Notes: generated by a model not told the origin, from the letters alone. Numbered from the stretch's first letter, positions 1-11,235 are shown. The stretch is 45,888 bases of DNA from Chara braunii (GCA_003427395.1 BFEA01000512.1:305544-351431); one strand, 5' to 3'. Program-made: numbers and translations.

Positions 1-445
<445 letters not shown>

Positions 446-800
446 TTTTTTTTTTTTCAAGTTTTTTTTTTTATTATTTTTAAATTCCGTATCTTTATTT
501 TTCTAAAATACCTCATACCCCTGCAAAAAACAGAAATTCATTTCTGAAAAAATACAGGTGAAGTCAGGGACCATATATCTGGTGATAAAAAATAACAAAA
601 CAAAAATCGAACTTTGTTTTATATTTGTTTTTTTAATATTTTTAAAATTGAATTTAGTTTTGATTTTTTTTAAATCCGAAACAAAGTCGGATTCCAAAAA
701 CAAAAATATGGGGTTGTAGGGATTAAAATTCCCTACAGCCCCATATTTTTTGTTTGTTTTTTAATCAATTATTTAATTTAGGAAAATTCTGGTAAAATCG
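446..800. other. AT-rich block, no gene
   Basis: Very AT-rich DNA with T tracts just after the (AATC)n repeat and a strong hairpin at 702-750. No coding similarity was recognised. The same order (simple repeat, AT-rich block, hairpin, GC-rich word cluster) recurs in inverted orientation at the right end of the window, which suggests two copies of one element type. Confidence 0.7.
702..750. repeat. Hairpin, 21-bp arms, left copy
   Basis: The left arm 702-722 (AAAAATATGGGG then TTGTAGGGA) pairs with the right arm 730-750. There is one G/T wobble position, and the loop is 7 nt (723-729). The arm word ATATGGGG(T)TGTAG recurs in the hairpin at 45662-45705. Confidence 0.9.
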
Positions 801-892
801 GGTCCGCGGCGCGGACCAGGTAGGCCGTGGATGCGGACCCGTCTGCGTCTACCATCCGAGATTGGACCCGCGGACGCGTTCGCGGGTGTTAC
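801..892. repeat. GC-rich cluster of GGTCCGCG-type words
   Basis: GGTCCGCG-G-CGCGGACC at 801-817 is a perfect inverted repeat. It is followed by further GCGGACCC/GGACCCGCGGAC words up to about 892. The cluster abuts the hairpin block and appears to cut off the 3' end of the minus-strand pseudogene at about 893. It may belong to the left-end repetitive element. Confidence 0.7.
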
Positions 893-1752
893 ATAGCTCG
901 TGGTGCAAGTCCTTAGAGTAGTTATCTTGTCCTATATGCGGTATGGTGATTTTCTTCTGATCCATGCCATCGATAATGATGCACAGACACTCGGACTGCC
1001 GCAAGATGGAATCCATTTTGCAGCGGCTGTAGTCTAGCCTGTGGTTGACTTGCAACTCTTGATGTTTCCACATCCTATCTTTGAATTTCATATGGTCCCT
1101 CGCGTACTTCGACTTAGCAATGCACTGCTTGTAGAATAAACATTTTGCGCACTTCGTGAATGTGTTGGACATAGCGAGACTTACGCGCCAGAAGTGCTTA
1201 CTCCACACAGCATAGAAAGTCGACTCCAACACAACTTCCGAGTGGCACATCAGAAGATCAGAGCACAACGATTCATAAATTTCTCGTTTTGTGAATGCCG
1301 CAGGAATCCTACGGCGAGGACGACACACTCCGTGTTTCCAGACCACGTCATTCGGCATACTATCGGCGTCGTCGTCGATGAATCGTTTTAACAATGCGAG
1401 CATTGTGACGAATTTTTCGGATGGTTTACACAATCCCAAGTGCCCGTGCTCCTTAACCACAACACCGTTATCGTACATTCTTTTATAGATATAGAAGGTG
1501 TTACGAGAAATGTCGAGTATGTTATAGTATACCTGCACGCACATCTTCCTTTTGCAAGCTACAGGCTTGACCCGCTCAGCACCGCCTTCCGTAACCTTGA
1601 AGTCTTGTATGGTCTGCAACCACCACTCTGTCCTTTCCGTGAAACTTTTTGAGTAACGCCTCCCGCACCGGTCTAACGTCTTCCGCTGTCAACTCAGCGC
1701 AACACATCCGCCTACAACAGAGCATCCCTCGCATTGCTTGAAGAGACTGCAT
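893..1752 (-). pseudogene. DUF7869-like transposon-associated protein, truncated and frameshifted
   Basis: The main reading frame (start near 1619) has the order CKRKMCVQVYYNILDIS, a Cys motif in FTKCAKCLFYKQC, and LCIIIDGMDQKKITIPH. From memory this resembles the large DUF7869 family, whose members often sit in mobile-element-rich regions; the biochemical role is unknown. An upstream Cys-rich segment (CCRRMCCAELTAED, from 1752) is in another frame. The main frame also reads upstream as FTERTEWWLQTI, so a frameshift lies near 1650-1680. The conserved region stops right after the DGMDQ segment, and the last codons translate the GC-rich cluster before a stop near 849, so the C-terminal half is missing. 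The family call is moderate; the pseudogene call is strong. Confidence 0.55.
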
Positions 1753-2719
1753 CCTCAGTTAGCGCATAGCTCGCCGATGCTGTGTCTTTTTGGCCGGTTC
1801 TCTGTTTGCCACAGAATAGGGTCTTCTTTCACCGGGTATAGGCGCCGACAAAATGTATCGTATGTGGCGGTCTTCTTCGGAAAGACAGCGAGAGGTATGA
1901 CTATCTCGTGAATAGCAGTAGTTAGTGACTTCATCTGTGGACTGTCCATGACTCTCCTGAGACTGCGGAGGGGTAGACGAGGAAACCCTCTCACCCCCAT
2001 CGACAACTCCCAAGGACGAAGTGGCAGTAGTGCAGTTATTCACACTGTGCACGTACTCCGTCCCACTATAACTACACTCACCGAGATTCCCCTCAGGTAC
2101 GGAGCTCGACATCCCAATCTTGGTCATTTCAAAACATGCCAAAGAGACTCAGGACGCACAATCGACACTAGGAAATAGGACCCCGCTTCCAGTGTTGATG
2201 TGGTCTTCGAGCACGTCATAACAGATGTACGAATGCGTGGTGGAGGTGGACAACTGTGTTCTCTTCCATCGATGCTGAGGGTCCGAGTCACGTAACCGTT
2301 TTCCAGAGGAAGTACATGGCACGAGTCGAGGTGAAGTACTATCGGCACTGCTTGGAACTCCGTCGCCCATAATCAATCCCTTGCTTGCCAGTCACCGTCG
2401 GAAACATAACGGAAGCCAAGCTAGCGCGGGATGTAAATCGCGATTGACGGTCGTCGCACCACACCTATGAAGACAGTGTTATTCGATCTTTCCCTGCGAA
2501 CAGAACAAGAGATGTTTACCTACGTTAAAGCTGAGGTAGTTGTTGGACTGACAACGAAAAAGCGACAGAGATGCGTCGACTCTTTGTGGAGCACGCACAC
2601 GGCAATGCAAAGAAAACAACATGAGAGTGCACCGGCTCGAAAGAGGGTGGAGAAGTACATGACATTCGACATGTACAGCATGCGTTGAACCGAACGACCA
2701 ACCTTGCTCGGCACTGTTT
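1753..2719. other. No recognised gene
   Basis: Short minus-strand frames at 1759-2142 and 2149-2376 are Ser/Thr-rich and could be decayed N-terminal sequence of the 893-1752 pseudogene. They show no recognisable domain. The stretch 2467-2700 has only short overlapping frames on both strands. Confidence 0.4.
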
Positions 2720-3550
2720 ATCCATGTTCCCGCTTAAAATGGAAGGTGCGCAAGCACGTCCCAGGTGTTGAGTCGGATGAATCCGAAACACCATGCATCA
2801 TACTAATCGCAAGTCTGCAGCGTGTGAGGTTCTTATGTCGGATGCATCCGGGACATTTATGTCCCGTCACATTTACACCACTGCAGCGGAGACCAACATC
2901 ACGTCATGTACCCAATGTCGAGCACCGACCGACACGTATGCAGACGGCGGATGTGTTCACGGACCTTTCGCGTCGGGGGGAATTGACACCCCTCACGAAG
3001 TGCCAAACAGTCGGCGGTCAGTGATGTTGAGTGGCAAAAGCACTCTTAGGGAACCTTGTGGTTGTGTTCAGAACTTGTTGGCGTAGCACCAGATGCTCAC
3101 CAAACAATTCTGGTTGTCCATTTTATGGACAGATCATATGATGGATTACGAGCAAGCAATGGTTGATTGCTGGCCCCCCTTTCCCGGTGTAGATCTTTGA
3201 GAGCAGAGTTTTGCACTCCACCGTGAGATCCATATCGAAGAGGGGGACCTGTTACCCTGCCGCTGTTTACTGTAGGCATCATGAGGGAGTCAATGACTTG
3301 AGCACCCGTAAATGAACAATCCTCGGGGACTTTGCAACCGCGCGAGGAACATATTGGCGTAGCACTAGATGCTCACCAATCAGTTCTGAATGTCGGTCGT
3401 ATCGGCACATCACGAGCAAGCAGCACTCGATTGCTGGCCTCCCTTCCCGATGTGAATCTTTGAGAGAAGAGTTTCGCACTCCACCGTGAGATCCATATCG
3501 AAGAGAGGGACCTGCCATCATGTCGCTGTTTACTGTGGTCATCATGTGGA
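2720..3550. repeat. Direct duplication, copy A
   Basis: This segment is a diverged direct duplicate of 4048-4880. Shared landmarks in the same order are: GTTGAGTCGGATGAATC (2768), GTCGGATGCATC (2837), CGAAGTGCC (2997), GGCAAAAGCACTCTTA, AGATGCTCACCAA (3091), TGGACAGATCATATGATG (3126) and GCACTCCACCGTGAGATCC (about 3211). The last three landmarks recur again at about 3368-3500, so the copy contains an internal dimer with a unit near 270 bp. No coding capacity was recognised. Confidence 0.85.
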
Positions 3551-4177
3551 AGTCGACAATGCAATGACCCGACGATATTCCAATTGGGGAGTACTCTTGT
3601 TTTCTGTGCAGGCGCTGACCATCGGTGCACATGCAGCGTATTACAGGGAAGAGGAACTTCTTCTAGCATGAGTCGAGGGAAACGGATGACATAATCGGCG
3701 ACGAGAAGGAAGAAGCTCGTGCGGTCCACAACTTCGGATGGATCCGAGACACAAGAAGTCACGCAGCGCATCCTTTATTGCAACGTCGGTCGGCGTCACT
3801 CTTGTCAATTTCCGTCCGGGAACAATCACGGACATGGGCAGAACGTTTCATGGCATCCAATCTGAAAACAATCGCGGGCAATTGTCGAACAAAACGCAGA
3901 CAGTCGGTTTAGCGGGCGAAGCACTGTTGGGGAAACTTGCGCGATCCCAGCTTGCTCTAGCAAAATACTCGATGGTGTGCAGGGGTCGAGTTGCACAGAC
4001 CGAATCGCATGGGTTTTTTTTTGTCAAGAATCGCCTGGGGGCAACCCTTCATGCATGTTTCCGCTTTTAACGTTGGGCGAGCACGCACGTCTCTGATTGT
4101 TGAGTCGGATGAATCTGAATTAACTTTGGAACGTTACATTCGCAAGTCTTCAGCTTGCGTTGTCGGATGCATCAGAG
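2772..4177. repeat. Near-palindrome family, cluster 1 (5 copies)
   Basis: Copies of the 16-bp unit (7-bp arm, 2-bp centre, 7-bp arm) lie at 2772-2787 (centre GA), 2837-2852 (GC), 3733-3748 (GG), 4104-4119 (GA) and 4162-4177 (GC). Here the left arm is usually GTCGGAT rather than TTCGGAT. Two pairs are carried by the direct duplication and so are not independent. Confidence 0.85.
3551..4047. other. Spacer between duplicated blocks, no gene
   Basis: No gene was recognised. One near-palindrome copy (TTCGGAT-GG-ATCCGAG, 3733-3748) lies here. The TTTTTTTGTCAAGAATCG near 4013-4030 resembles the start of the 308-bp array unit further right. Confidence 0.5.
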
Positions 4178-4880
4178 ACACTTATGTCCCGACGGATTTA
4201 CACCACAACAGCGGAAACGAGCAGTACGTCATGCGCGCAATGCCGAGCAACAACCGGCACGTACACAAATGAAGGAAATAATCATCACAATTAGGTGCCC
4301 GGAGGAAATGACAACCTTCACGAAGTGCCGAACAGTCGTCGGCTAGTGCTGTTGGGTGGCAAAAACACTCTTACGGAACCTTTCGGTCATGTTTGGATCT
4401 TTTAGGCGTGGCACCAGATGGTCACCAAGCAGTATTGGATGTCCAATTTATGGACAGATCATATGATGCGTCACGAGCAAGCAGTGGTTGATTGATGCCC
4501 CCCTTTTTCGGTGTTGATCTTCGACTACAGAGTTTCGCACTCCACCGTGAGATCCATATCAGAGAGGGAGACCTGCTAGCCTCCCAGGGAGTCCATGACG
4601 TGAGGACCCATGACGCGAGGACCGAAAAATGAGTACCTCCGAGGGAATTTTGTGGCAGCGTGAGGAATTTACTGGGGCAGCACTAGATGCTCACCAATCA
4701 GTTCTGAATATCGGTTGTATCGACAAATCGTATGGTGCCCTACGAGCAAGTAGCGGATGATTGTTGACCCCCTTCTCGGTGTGAATCGTTGAGAGCAGAG
4801 TTTTGCACTCCACCGGAGAATATCGGAGAGAGGGACCTGCTCTAATCCCGCGGTTAACTGTAGTCATCATGAGGTAATCT
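4048..4880. repeat. Direct duplication, copy B
   Basis: This is a diverged copy of 2720-3550 with the same landmarks in the same order: GTTGAGTCGGATGAATC at 4100, GTCGGATGCATC at 4162, CGAAGTGCCGAACAGTCG near 4320, AGATGGTCACCAAGCAGT, TGGACAGATCATATGATG at 4451 and GCACTCCACCGTGAGATCC near 4538. The internal dimer is present too (AGATGCTCACCAATCAGTTC at 4686, TTGCACTCCACCG at 4803). The offset to copy A is roughly 1.33 kb. DNA from 4881 to 5089 holds nothing recognised. Confidence 0.85.
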
Positions 4881-5089
4881 CATCTTCCCTTAAACACAAG
4901 GTCTGACAACACGTCCGAATCTAGTGACATACGGGGTCTCCCGCGGACAAGGTCGTGAATGAAAGTCATACATAGCATTCATAGAAGACCCATATACATG
5001 GATCTACGGTTCCTCGACTTTCGCTTTCTCCGAAAATACGGACATGTATTTCATCCTGACAAACCGTCCCGGGCGTGCTAAGGATTTCT

Positions 5090-5858
5090 CTATATAGTCT
5101 CGAAGGTCGGACATTTTCTCTTCCACCTCATGCCACGATGAATAATCTCCGACCACCCATCTGCACCGTGGTACCGCAACAACGAGAACTTGTACGTCGG
5201 CCTTCCCCCTGCTCCCACGAGTACGACCTCGTTCCGTGATGCACGCACAACTGCATCGATAAGTTTCCTACTTTTGTTCGAAGTAGCGACACACAACACT
5301 GGCGAAATCGCATCCGGCAACAGTCAACCGCACACCACAGTATGACACAGCTTGTGGAGAAATCCCGCGGCAACCGAGTGGGTACTGCTCCAAAAATGAA
5401 CAATGACGAGCACAGTCCATCAACTCTTGTTTCCGCGTAGATCCCCAAGTTTGTGGCGAAGACTTGATGTAGTCGCAGTCGAGGCGACTGCCACAGCGGC
5501 TAATGCAGCCAAATGTTTTGCGCATATGGTTCAGGAACTTGTGTTCGAGGACACCATCAGGCAGTGTACTGAGGCTCCCGAACTCTAACGTATTGGCAAA
5601 CCTGTAATGGCTTGCCCAAGGGCAGCCACTCTCCGTCGCGTTGCAAGTAGCATCGCTCCAATCATCAAGATGTCGGTTCATGAACGGGACGACGGTCATC
5701 CACGGGTCGTCTTCGAAGTCCTCTCTGCCTGCTTCGTCGATCCACATTTGACCATTATGATGCCGCACTGATTTCGCACAAGGACGAAATGGTTTTGCTA
5801 TGCGCATGTGCGTCTCGGGACTCATACTGATGCTTGTCGACGTGCCCAACGACATCAT
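5090..5858 (-). CDS. Unassigned minus-strand frames, possible decayed gene
   Basis: A 196-codon frame (5858 to 5268) overlaps two further minus-strand frames that run to 5090 and 5128. The first contains LSTLPDGVLEHKFLNHM, which superficially resembles the start of an F-box. One of the later frames ends with SLLRYHGADGWSEI, which is reminiscent of a Kelch-type strand. If both are real, this is an F-box/Kelch-like gene broken by a frameshift or an unseen intron near 5270-5480. The evidence is weak, no full domain can be followed, and the call could be chance. Confidence 0.25.
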
Positions 5859-6699
5859 GCACCCTACACATCACACACATAAACGACACGCACGGGGGTG
5901 TCGACATTCGTAAATGAAGCTGGCAGATGATAATTCCCCTTGTGAGGCCAGCACTTAGTCGTCACATACCGCACTGTGTATCGGCGAAGCCGTCATTGAT
6001 GGTCCACAATAGGAAATTGGAAAGTAAACAGAGGCATTCCCAGAAATCATTCAACGCAAACAGCAATTCAGTCCCGTATCGCAAAGTACACAGAGGCTTT
6101 CCTAAAATCACGAAGTCCATGGAGGTTTTCCAAGAGACCATGGAAGGACACGTTGCACAGTTGTTTGCGGGTTTTCCAAAATTCATTCAAGCCCACGTCT
6201 TAAAGCACATGGAGACAAGAGGAAACGGCGAACGAGTCTACACAACACGCGATTGTGGATATCTTCGGGAAAAATCAAACAGCACACCGACGCCAAACAC
6301 TCTACACGACAGGTCGTCATCAAGACAAAACCCTTTCGCACAGTCCATATGTCACCTTCTTTTCGCCAGAGCAACGAAAAGAAATGCCCTACGTACCACG
6401 GTCATGCCGAACACCAGCGCAATTGAAGCGCAACACAAGCCGGAAAGCCGTACATTACACCAGAAACGAGCCCCACCTGTAATACGAGCATGCCGAACAC
6501 AAGTTCCACAGAAGTCCCACAAAAAACCTGATCCAATCTGAAGACCTACACAAAGGCCGATTCATGCCGAACTCCTACATTAGACAGGAGCTCAACCAAG
6601 CCGGACACGATGTTCATCTGTCTACACAAGTCCAACACACAAGCTCATCCAAGCCTGACACGATGTCGAGAACGTCACAGGGTCTGACCCATTGCGAAA
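5859..6699. other. No recognised gene; small local duplications
   Basis: The block AAAGTAAACAGAGGC at 6021 is repeated as AAAGTACACAGAGGC at 6083. The pair CAAGCCGGACACGATG near 6598 and CCAAGCCTGACACGATG near 6650 is a second local duplication. A 204-codon plus frame spans 5927-6541 but has no recognisable domain and a basic, low-information composition, so it was not called. Confidence 0.45.
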
Positions 6700-8230
6700 G
6701 CCATGACCGGATCGAAGGAGCACGCAGGGAGAATTCTGTTCTCCACATTTGTTCCGCTTGCAGATTTCCCAATGCTCAATTTATTGTCAAGAATCATACG
6801 ACGGATGCATCCGACTCATAATTTGGGAAGATGTCAAGTTGTAAGGCGATGCCCTGTCCCGTCGACATCCCTTCCGTGTGAGACTTAGGGTCGTCGAGAG
6901 GGGCATAGTTCGGATTCATCCGAGCCCGGTTCGCAGGAATCATTCTCATGATTCGCAAACTCCTTCCCCCCCCGACAACTCCCGCCGCGCCCGGGGTTGT
7001 GGTTCGGATTAATCCAAACGACCTGACGGACAACAGTGATGGGTAACTGAGATGTCCTGCGAGCAGACTGTCCTATACTTTCAACGCGGACGAGAATTTG
7101 CAAGACAGTCCATGGTGTCACCCCTTCGCCGGTTCGTGATTTAAACAAACAACGGCGTGCCCCCTCCGTTCGGCCACGTCTTCGGTTGTGATTCGGATGT
7201 ATCCGAATCACAGAAACAAGCGGAGCAGCAGGAAAGGATCACGAAGGTAAGAATTCCTTTCTCCACGTCTGTTGCGCGCTGCGATTTTTTGAAGTTTAAT
7301 TTCATGTCAAGAAACGTGGTTCGGATGAATCCGATTCATAATTTCGAAGACGTTAACATGGAACAGGATTCCAGTGTCGTCATTATCCCTTCCCCGTGAG
7401 ACTTCGCGTCACAGAGAGGGATGTGGTTTGGATTCATCCGAGCTCGGTTCGGATGGTTCATTTTCGCAATTTCCAAACGCGTTCCCAGCGAGACTTCCTG
7501 AGGCACCGACCGATGTGATTTGGATTCACCCGAACTACATCAAACATCTCAGAGTGAGGCGGACCTGACACGTACTGTGTGATGATTGCGTTCCCCCATC
7601 TGGAAGAACAAATGTCAAGAAACGTGGTTCGGATGAATCTGATTCATAATTTCGAAGACGGTAACTTGAAACGCGATTCCCTGTGCCATCATTATCCCTT
7701 CCCCGTGAGACTTCGCGTCACAGAGAGGGATGTGGTTTGGATTCATCCGAGCTCGGTTCGGATGGTTCATTTTCGTAATTTCCAAACGTGTTCCCGACGA
7801 GACTTCCTGAGGCACCGAGCGATGTGATTCAGATTAATCCGAACTACATCAAACATCTCGGAGTTAGGCGGACCTGACACGTACTGTGTGATGATTGCAT
7901 TCCCCCATCTGGAAGAACAAATGTCAAGAAATGTGGTTCGGATGAATCCGATTCATAATTTCGATGACGTTAACTTGGAACGCGATTCCCTGTGCCGTCA
8001 TTATCCCTTCCCCGTGAAACTTCGCGTCGCAGAGAGGGATGTGGTTTGAATTCATCCGAGCCCGGTTCGGATGGTTCATTTTTGTAATTTGCAAACGCGT
8101 TCCCTGCGAGACTTCCTGAGGCATCGAGCGATGTGATTCGGATTCATCCGAACTACATCAAACATCTCAGAGTGAGGCGAACCTGACACGTACTGTGTGA
8201 TGATAGCATTCCCCCATCTGGAAGAACAAA
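6700..8230. repeat. Tandem array, unit about 308 bp, three good copies plus one diverged
   Basis: Good copies start at ATGTCAAGAAACG 7304, 7612 and 7921 (offsets 308 and 309). The third ends near 8230 at CATCTGGAAGAACAAAT. A more diverged copy covers about 6700-6990 (GAATTCTGTTCTCCACAT, TATTGTCAAGAATCATACG). Each good unit carries three near-palindromes at fixed offsets of about +16, +123 and +215. The unit also holds CCCTTCCCCGTGA and GAGACTTCCTGAGGCA. No coding function is apparent; the IHPN/MNPN-type peptides in all frames simply translate the palindromes. Confidence 0.9.
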
Positions 8231-8295
8231 TAGCTGACAAAAGCCAGGAGTGTCGTCCCTACCTCCTATTCGGTTGTGGTTCGGATGAATCCAAA
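6800..8295. repeat. Near-palindrome family, cluster 2 (14 copies)
   Basis: Copies lie at 6800 (centre GC), 6909 (TC), 7003 (TA), 7192 (GT), 7320 (GA), 7427 (TC), 7519 (TC), 7628 (GA), 7736 (TC), 7828 (TA), 7937 (GA), 8045 (TC), 8137 (TC) and 8280 (GA); each is 16 bp. The copies at 7192 and 8137 are perfect. Nine of them are three sets of three inside the 308-bp array. The third site in each unit has centre TC, TA and TC, so the centre varies even between recent duplicates. Confidence 0.92.
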
Positions 8296-8993
8296 CCCGA
8301 GAAGAAGAGAACAGCAGAGGGGGGAGCAAAGATTCACGAAATCTAATATTGTCATTCGCAAATTCGTTGATTTGAAGTCGATGGCCCCCATGGAATTCTT
8401 GACGCGACCCCCTCCGCAAGGCAGGCGGTCACCCTCCCATTCCTGCTACACACCCCCCGAGCCCCCTTCGGTGAGTACGGAAACCACGGCTCGAATTAAT
8501 CAGAGTTGAAATATGGTCGCCGGTTATAGATCTCTGATCAATCTGTGAATTGATTGATGACTTACTTCAACACAAATATGAACACGCCGTCGTCGTCGAA
8601 CACCATGTCCACGCCAGCGTGTGGCATGTTCGTTTCTTGTCGTTTGCGATGGGATGCTGCACGGAAGGCGGCGCTATGACGACGTCGAGGTGAGCGATGG
8701 GTCTTCCTTCTATGTCGCCCATGCACGCGAGGTGTGTGACGGCCGGTGACGTGTGGGCTCGTCAGTGCTGGCTGTGTGTGCGACAAGGGACGATGAGTCT
8801 TGGTGGTGTGCGGTGGGTCTTCGCGTTGGGGAAGTTCGACAAGTTGCATGCGATGGTTATAGCTGCATGTTTTGTGAGAGTTGTACACGCAACGGTCTAA
8901 TCACATGCCTACGGGATAATGAGGGACAGCCGGCACAAAACCCGCGATAGGCAGACTGGATCAGGAAGCCGTTCGGTGAGTTCCATGGCCCAA
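8231..8993. other. No recognised gene
   Basis: Short overlapping frames occur on both strands, the longest about 108 codons on the minus strand at 8562-8888, rich in Arg/His/Pro and without a domain. A very degenerate near-palindrome lies around 8490-8505. Nothing else was recognised. Confidence 0.5.
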
Positions 8994-9140
8994 CGACGAC
9001 ATCCTCACAGCGTCGCCATTCCGTCAGCATATCATTGCGAAGTGGCAAAATCGAATGTTTCACGTTGCAACCACGACATCCTCAGAGCACAGCCATTCCC
9101 GCAGCATCCCATGGCGAAGGGGCAAGATCGAGGTCGTTAT
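8994..9140. repeat. Tandem duplication, unit about 76 bp
   Basis: CGACGACATCCTCACAG at about 8995 and CCACGACATCCTCAGAG at about 9071 begin two diverged copies. Each continues with a CCATTCC-CAGCAT segment and ends GGCAAAATCGA or GGCAAGATCGA. Confidence 0.75.
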
Positions 9141-9177
9141 CAGTGCTCCTTACATATTGAATGACGACTGCCCGGCA

Positions 9178-9359
9178 ATCAATCTTCTCCTTAGCCAAAC
9201 CAAACGCGCACCGCCAAGATCAATCGTCCCCGGGCGCCGCGCACCATACTTGCGTTCGCGATCTTTCTCGAAGACCCAACGCAATTCTTCGAGAAAGATC
9301 GCGACGCGGGGGATTTATCTTGGCGGTGCGCGTTTGGTTTAGCTAAAGAGAAGATTGAT
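9178..9359. repeat. Fold-back (MITE-like) element with nested hairpins
   Basis: The outer arms 9178-9220 and 9317-9359 are 43-nt inverted repeats with two mismatches by eye (left arm starts ATCAATCTTCTCC, right arm ends GAAGATTGAT). Nested inside, 9257-9274 (CGCGATCTTTCTCGAAGA) pairs perfectly with 9286-9303 across an 11-nt loop. A transcript would form a long hairpin. No protein is encoded. It could be a non-autonomous fold-back transposon or a small-RNA precursor. Confidence 0.88.
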
Positions 9360-10300
9360 GTCTGGCTGTGGTCAGGATTGCAGATGAATTCGTCGTGCGA
9401 GTTCAGCGCTCATCGTTCCTATGACAAGCACGTAAGATGAGGGGATCACCACAACGATGGCACAACAACCCAAAAACTTCAGGACAGGCGATGGGAAGAC
9501 GGGATCAGGAAGTCGATCGGGACGCGATCTCCAGGACGTCAAGAACAACGGCCATACGATGTCGTCCACGCGTCAGATGTGTTCGTCGTCGGCTCTGAAA
9601 GATATTGACCGCGAAAGCCGCAAGCTGATGCCATTTGTTGACGTCATGCAGAAGATGATGACGTCAGCATATGCCAGTAGCTCACGACTTTCGTGCTTTT
9701 AATCAGAAGACGCCCGCCCGCATGCCGATTGGTTTCGCCGTCGTCAAGATCGTGTGCCGATCGACTCGTGTGCGAATGAAGAGGCAGAAGAGGAAGTGGA
9801 TGGGCGACAACATTCCGATCTCTTCAGGAAGATGAGGAAAGAGGGGCCGAAAATCAGGGAGGAAGAAGATGTAGACGGGCGATGCGAAGACGCAGGGGCT
9901 TGGAAGAGTTGAGGGGCCAAGCACAGGACGTAGGCGTATTACTGACATGCGAGCCGATAAAATCCTCAAACGCATGTGCGAAGAGGCCATAGCAAACGCG
10001 TTCACACACAAGGTGGCGCGTCACGTGGCGTTTACGTAAGCGCCCCGGGTTGTCAACGATGGCACGGAACAACGACACCCTCAAAGCTCTTGTGGCCTGC
10101 GATATGACGGTTGGCGTCTTCTAGCGATGGCGGACGAGTCGCTGCGGTAAAGCTTGGAGCAAATGACACCAGCGAACAGGGTCGACAACACCCCGGTCCG
10201 ATTCATGCTGCCAACTGACACGTTTGTCACAGGCGGCGCAAGGTTTGTCCCGGCGGAGAGTTGCGTCGGGAGCTCTGTCGTCAGATGGGCCCTTTACGTA
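9360..10300. other. No recognised gene
   Basis: Short frames only. GGATCAGGAAGTCGATCGG near 9502 resembles GGATCAGGAAGCCGTTCGG near 8957, another dispersed local repeat. No domain, RNA gene or mobile element was recognised. Confidence 0.5.
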
Positions 10301-10641
10301 ACCGTTGCGGGAGGGCGGGCCGTAATTGAGAGGCCTGGTTAGTTGCAACCGCCCGATCGCGCTCGATCGACGGCTGCTATATACCAGCTGGCGAAAACTT
10401 TCCCGCCCACCCTTTTTCTTTTTCGGGGCCCGCAGGGATGCAGCCGCAGGCACACGCAGGTCCTGAAAACCGTCCCGTCTCGAAATCCCACTTTCCGGAC
10501 CCGTTGCCGGAGGGCGGGCCGTAATTTTTTGAGGCTCTGTACGAACCACCCGATCGTGCTAAATCGACAGCTCCCATGAACCCGCTGGAGGAAATTTTCC
10601 CGCCCACCCTACTTTTTGCGGCCCACACGGATGCATCCGCC
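10301..10641. repeat. Direct repeat of about 150 bp, offset about 200 bp
   Basis: Copy 1 (10301-10450) and copy 2 (10499-10641) share, in order, GAGGGCGGGCCGTAATT, CCCGATCG, ATCGAC, CGCTGG or AGCTGG, TTTTCCCGCCCACCCT and GGGATGCA or GGATGCA. Copy 1 has a TATATA word near 10378 and copy 2 does not. Copy 2 ends in a near-palindrome (CACGGAT-GC-ATCCGCC, 10626-10641). No gene. Confidence 0.8.
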
Positions 10642-10849
10642 ATTCGAATGACGCCAAAGCCATCCCACGAATTTGCACCACAACGCAGGCAATTGTAGGT
10701 ACCCTCAGCGCAGACAATTGTAGGTGTCGCCAACCAGTCTCACGCCAGCACCTTCCGCCTTTGCTGTCGCCATAACCATCGCGTCGCCAGTCATACCACT
10801 TTGCATGTCCTGCTTGCCTTCGCCATATCCCTTGCCTCACCATCTCTCG

Positions 10850-11080
10850 TATCGCCATTCCCGGGTGGCCATCTCCCGAGTCACCATATCCCGTGTCGCC
10901 ATCTCCCACGTCGCTGTCTCCCGCGTGGCCATTTCCCACGTCGCCACATTCCTCTTCTCGCCATATCCGTCGTCGCCATCCTCCGTGTCGTCGTATCCTA
11001 CGTCGCGACCCGCACCGTCATTTTCTGCGTCGCTACCATCACCCACGTCGTCGACGCCGTCGTCAGCCCGCAGCGCTTCT
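10850..11080. repeat. Minisatellite, period 15 bp
   Basis: The unit is roughly CGTCGCCATCTCCCA, repeated imperfectly and becoming irregular after about 10955. Because the period is a multiple of three, it stays open in several frames and translates as pentapeptide repeats (VAISR/VAISH on plus, MATRE/MATWE on minus). The flanking 10642-10849 holds a short duplicated CAATTGTAGGT word and no gene. Confidence 0.85.
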
Positions 11081-11100
11081 AATCCAATGACGAAAAAGGT

Positions 11101-11159
11101 GCGTTATCTCTCCCTCTCTCTCTCTCTCTCTCTCCTGCCGCCTCTCTCTCCCAGTGTCA

Positions 11160-11235
<76 letters not shown>

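Noticed and set aside
5927-6541. Open plus frame of 204 codons
   Set aside because: No domain, basic low-information composition and a local tandem duplication inside it.
6800-8295. CRISPR-like array of evenly spaced palindromes
   Set aside because: Spacers are repeated rather than unique, spacing is irregular between units, no cas genes exist and the DNA is eukaryotic.
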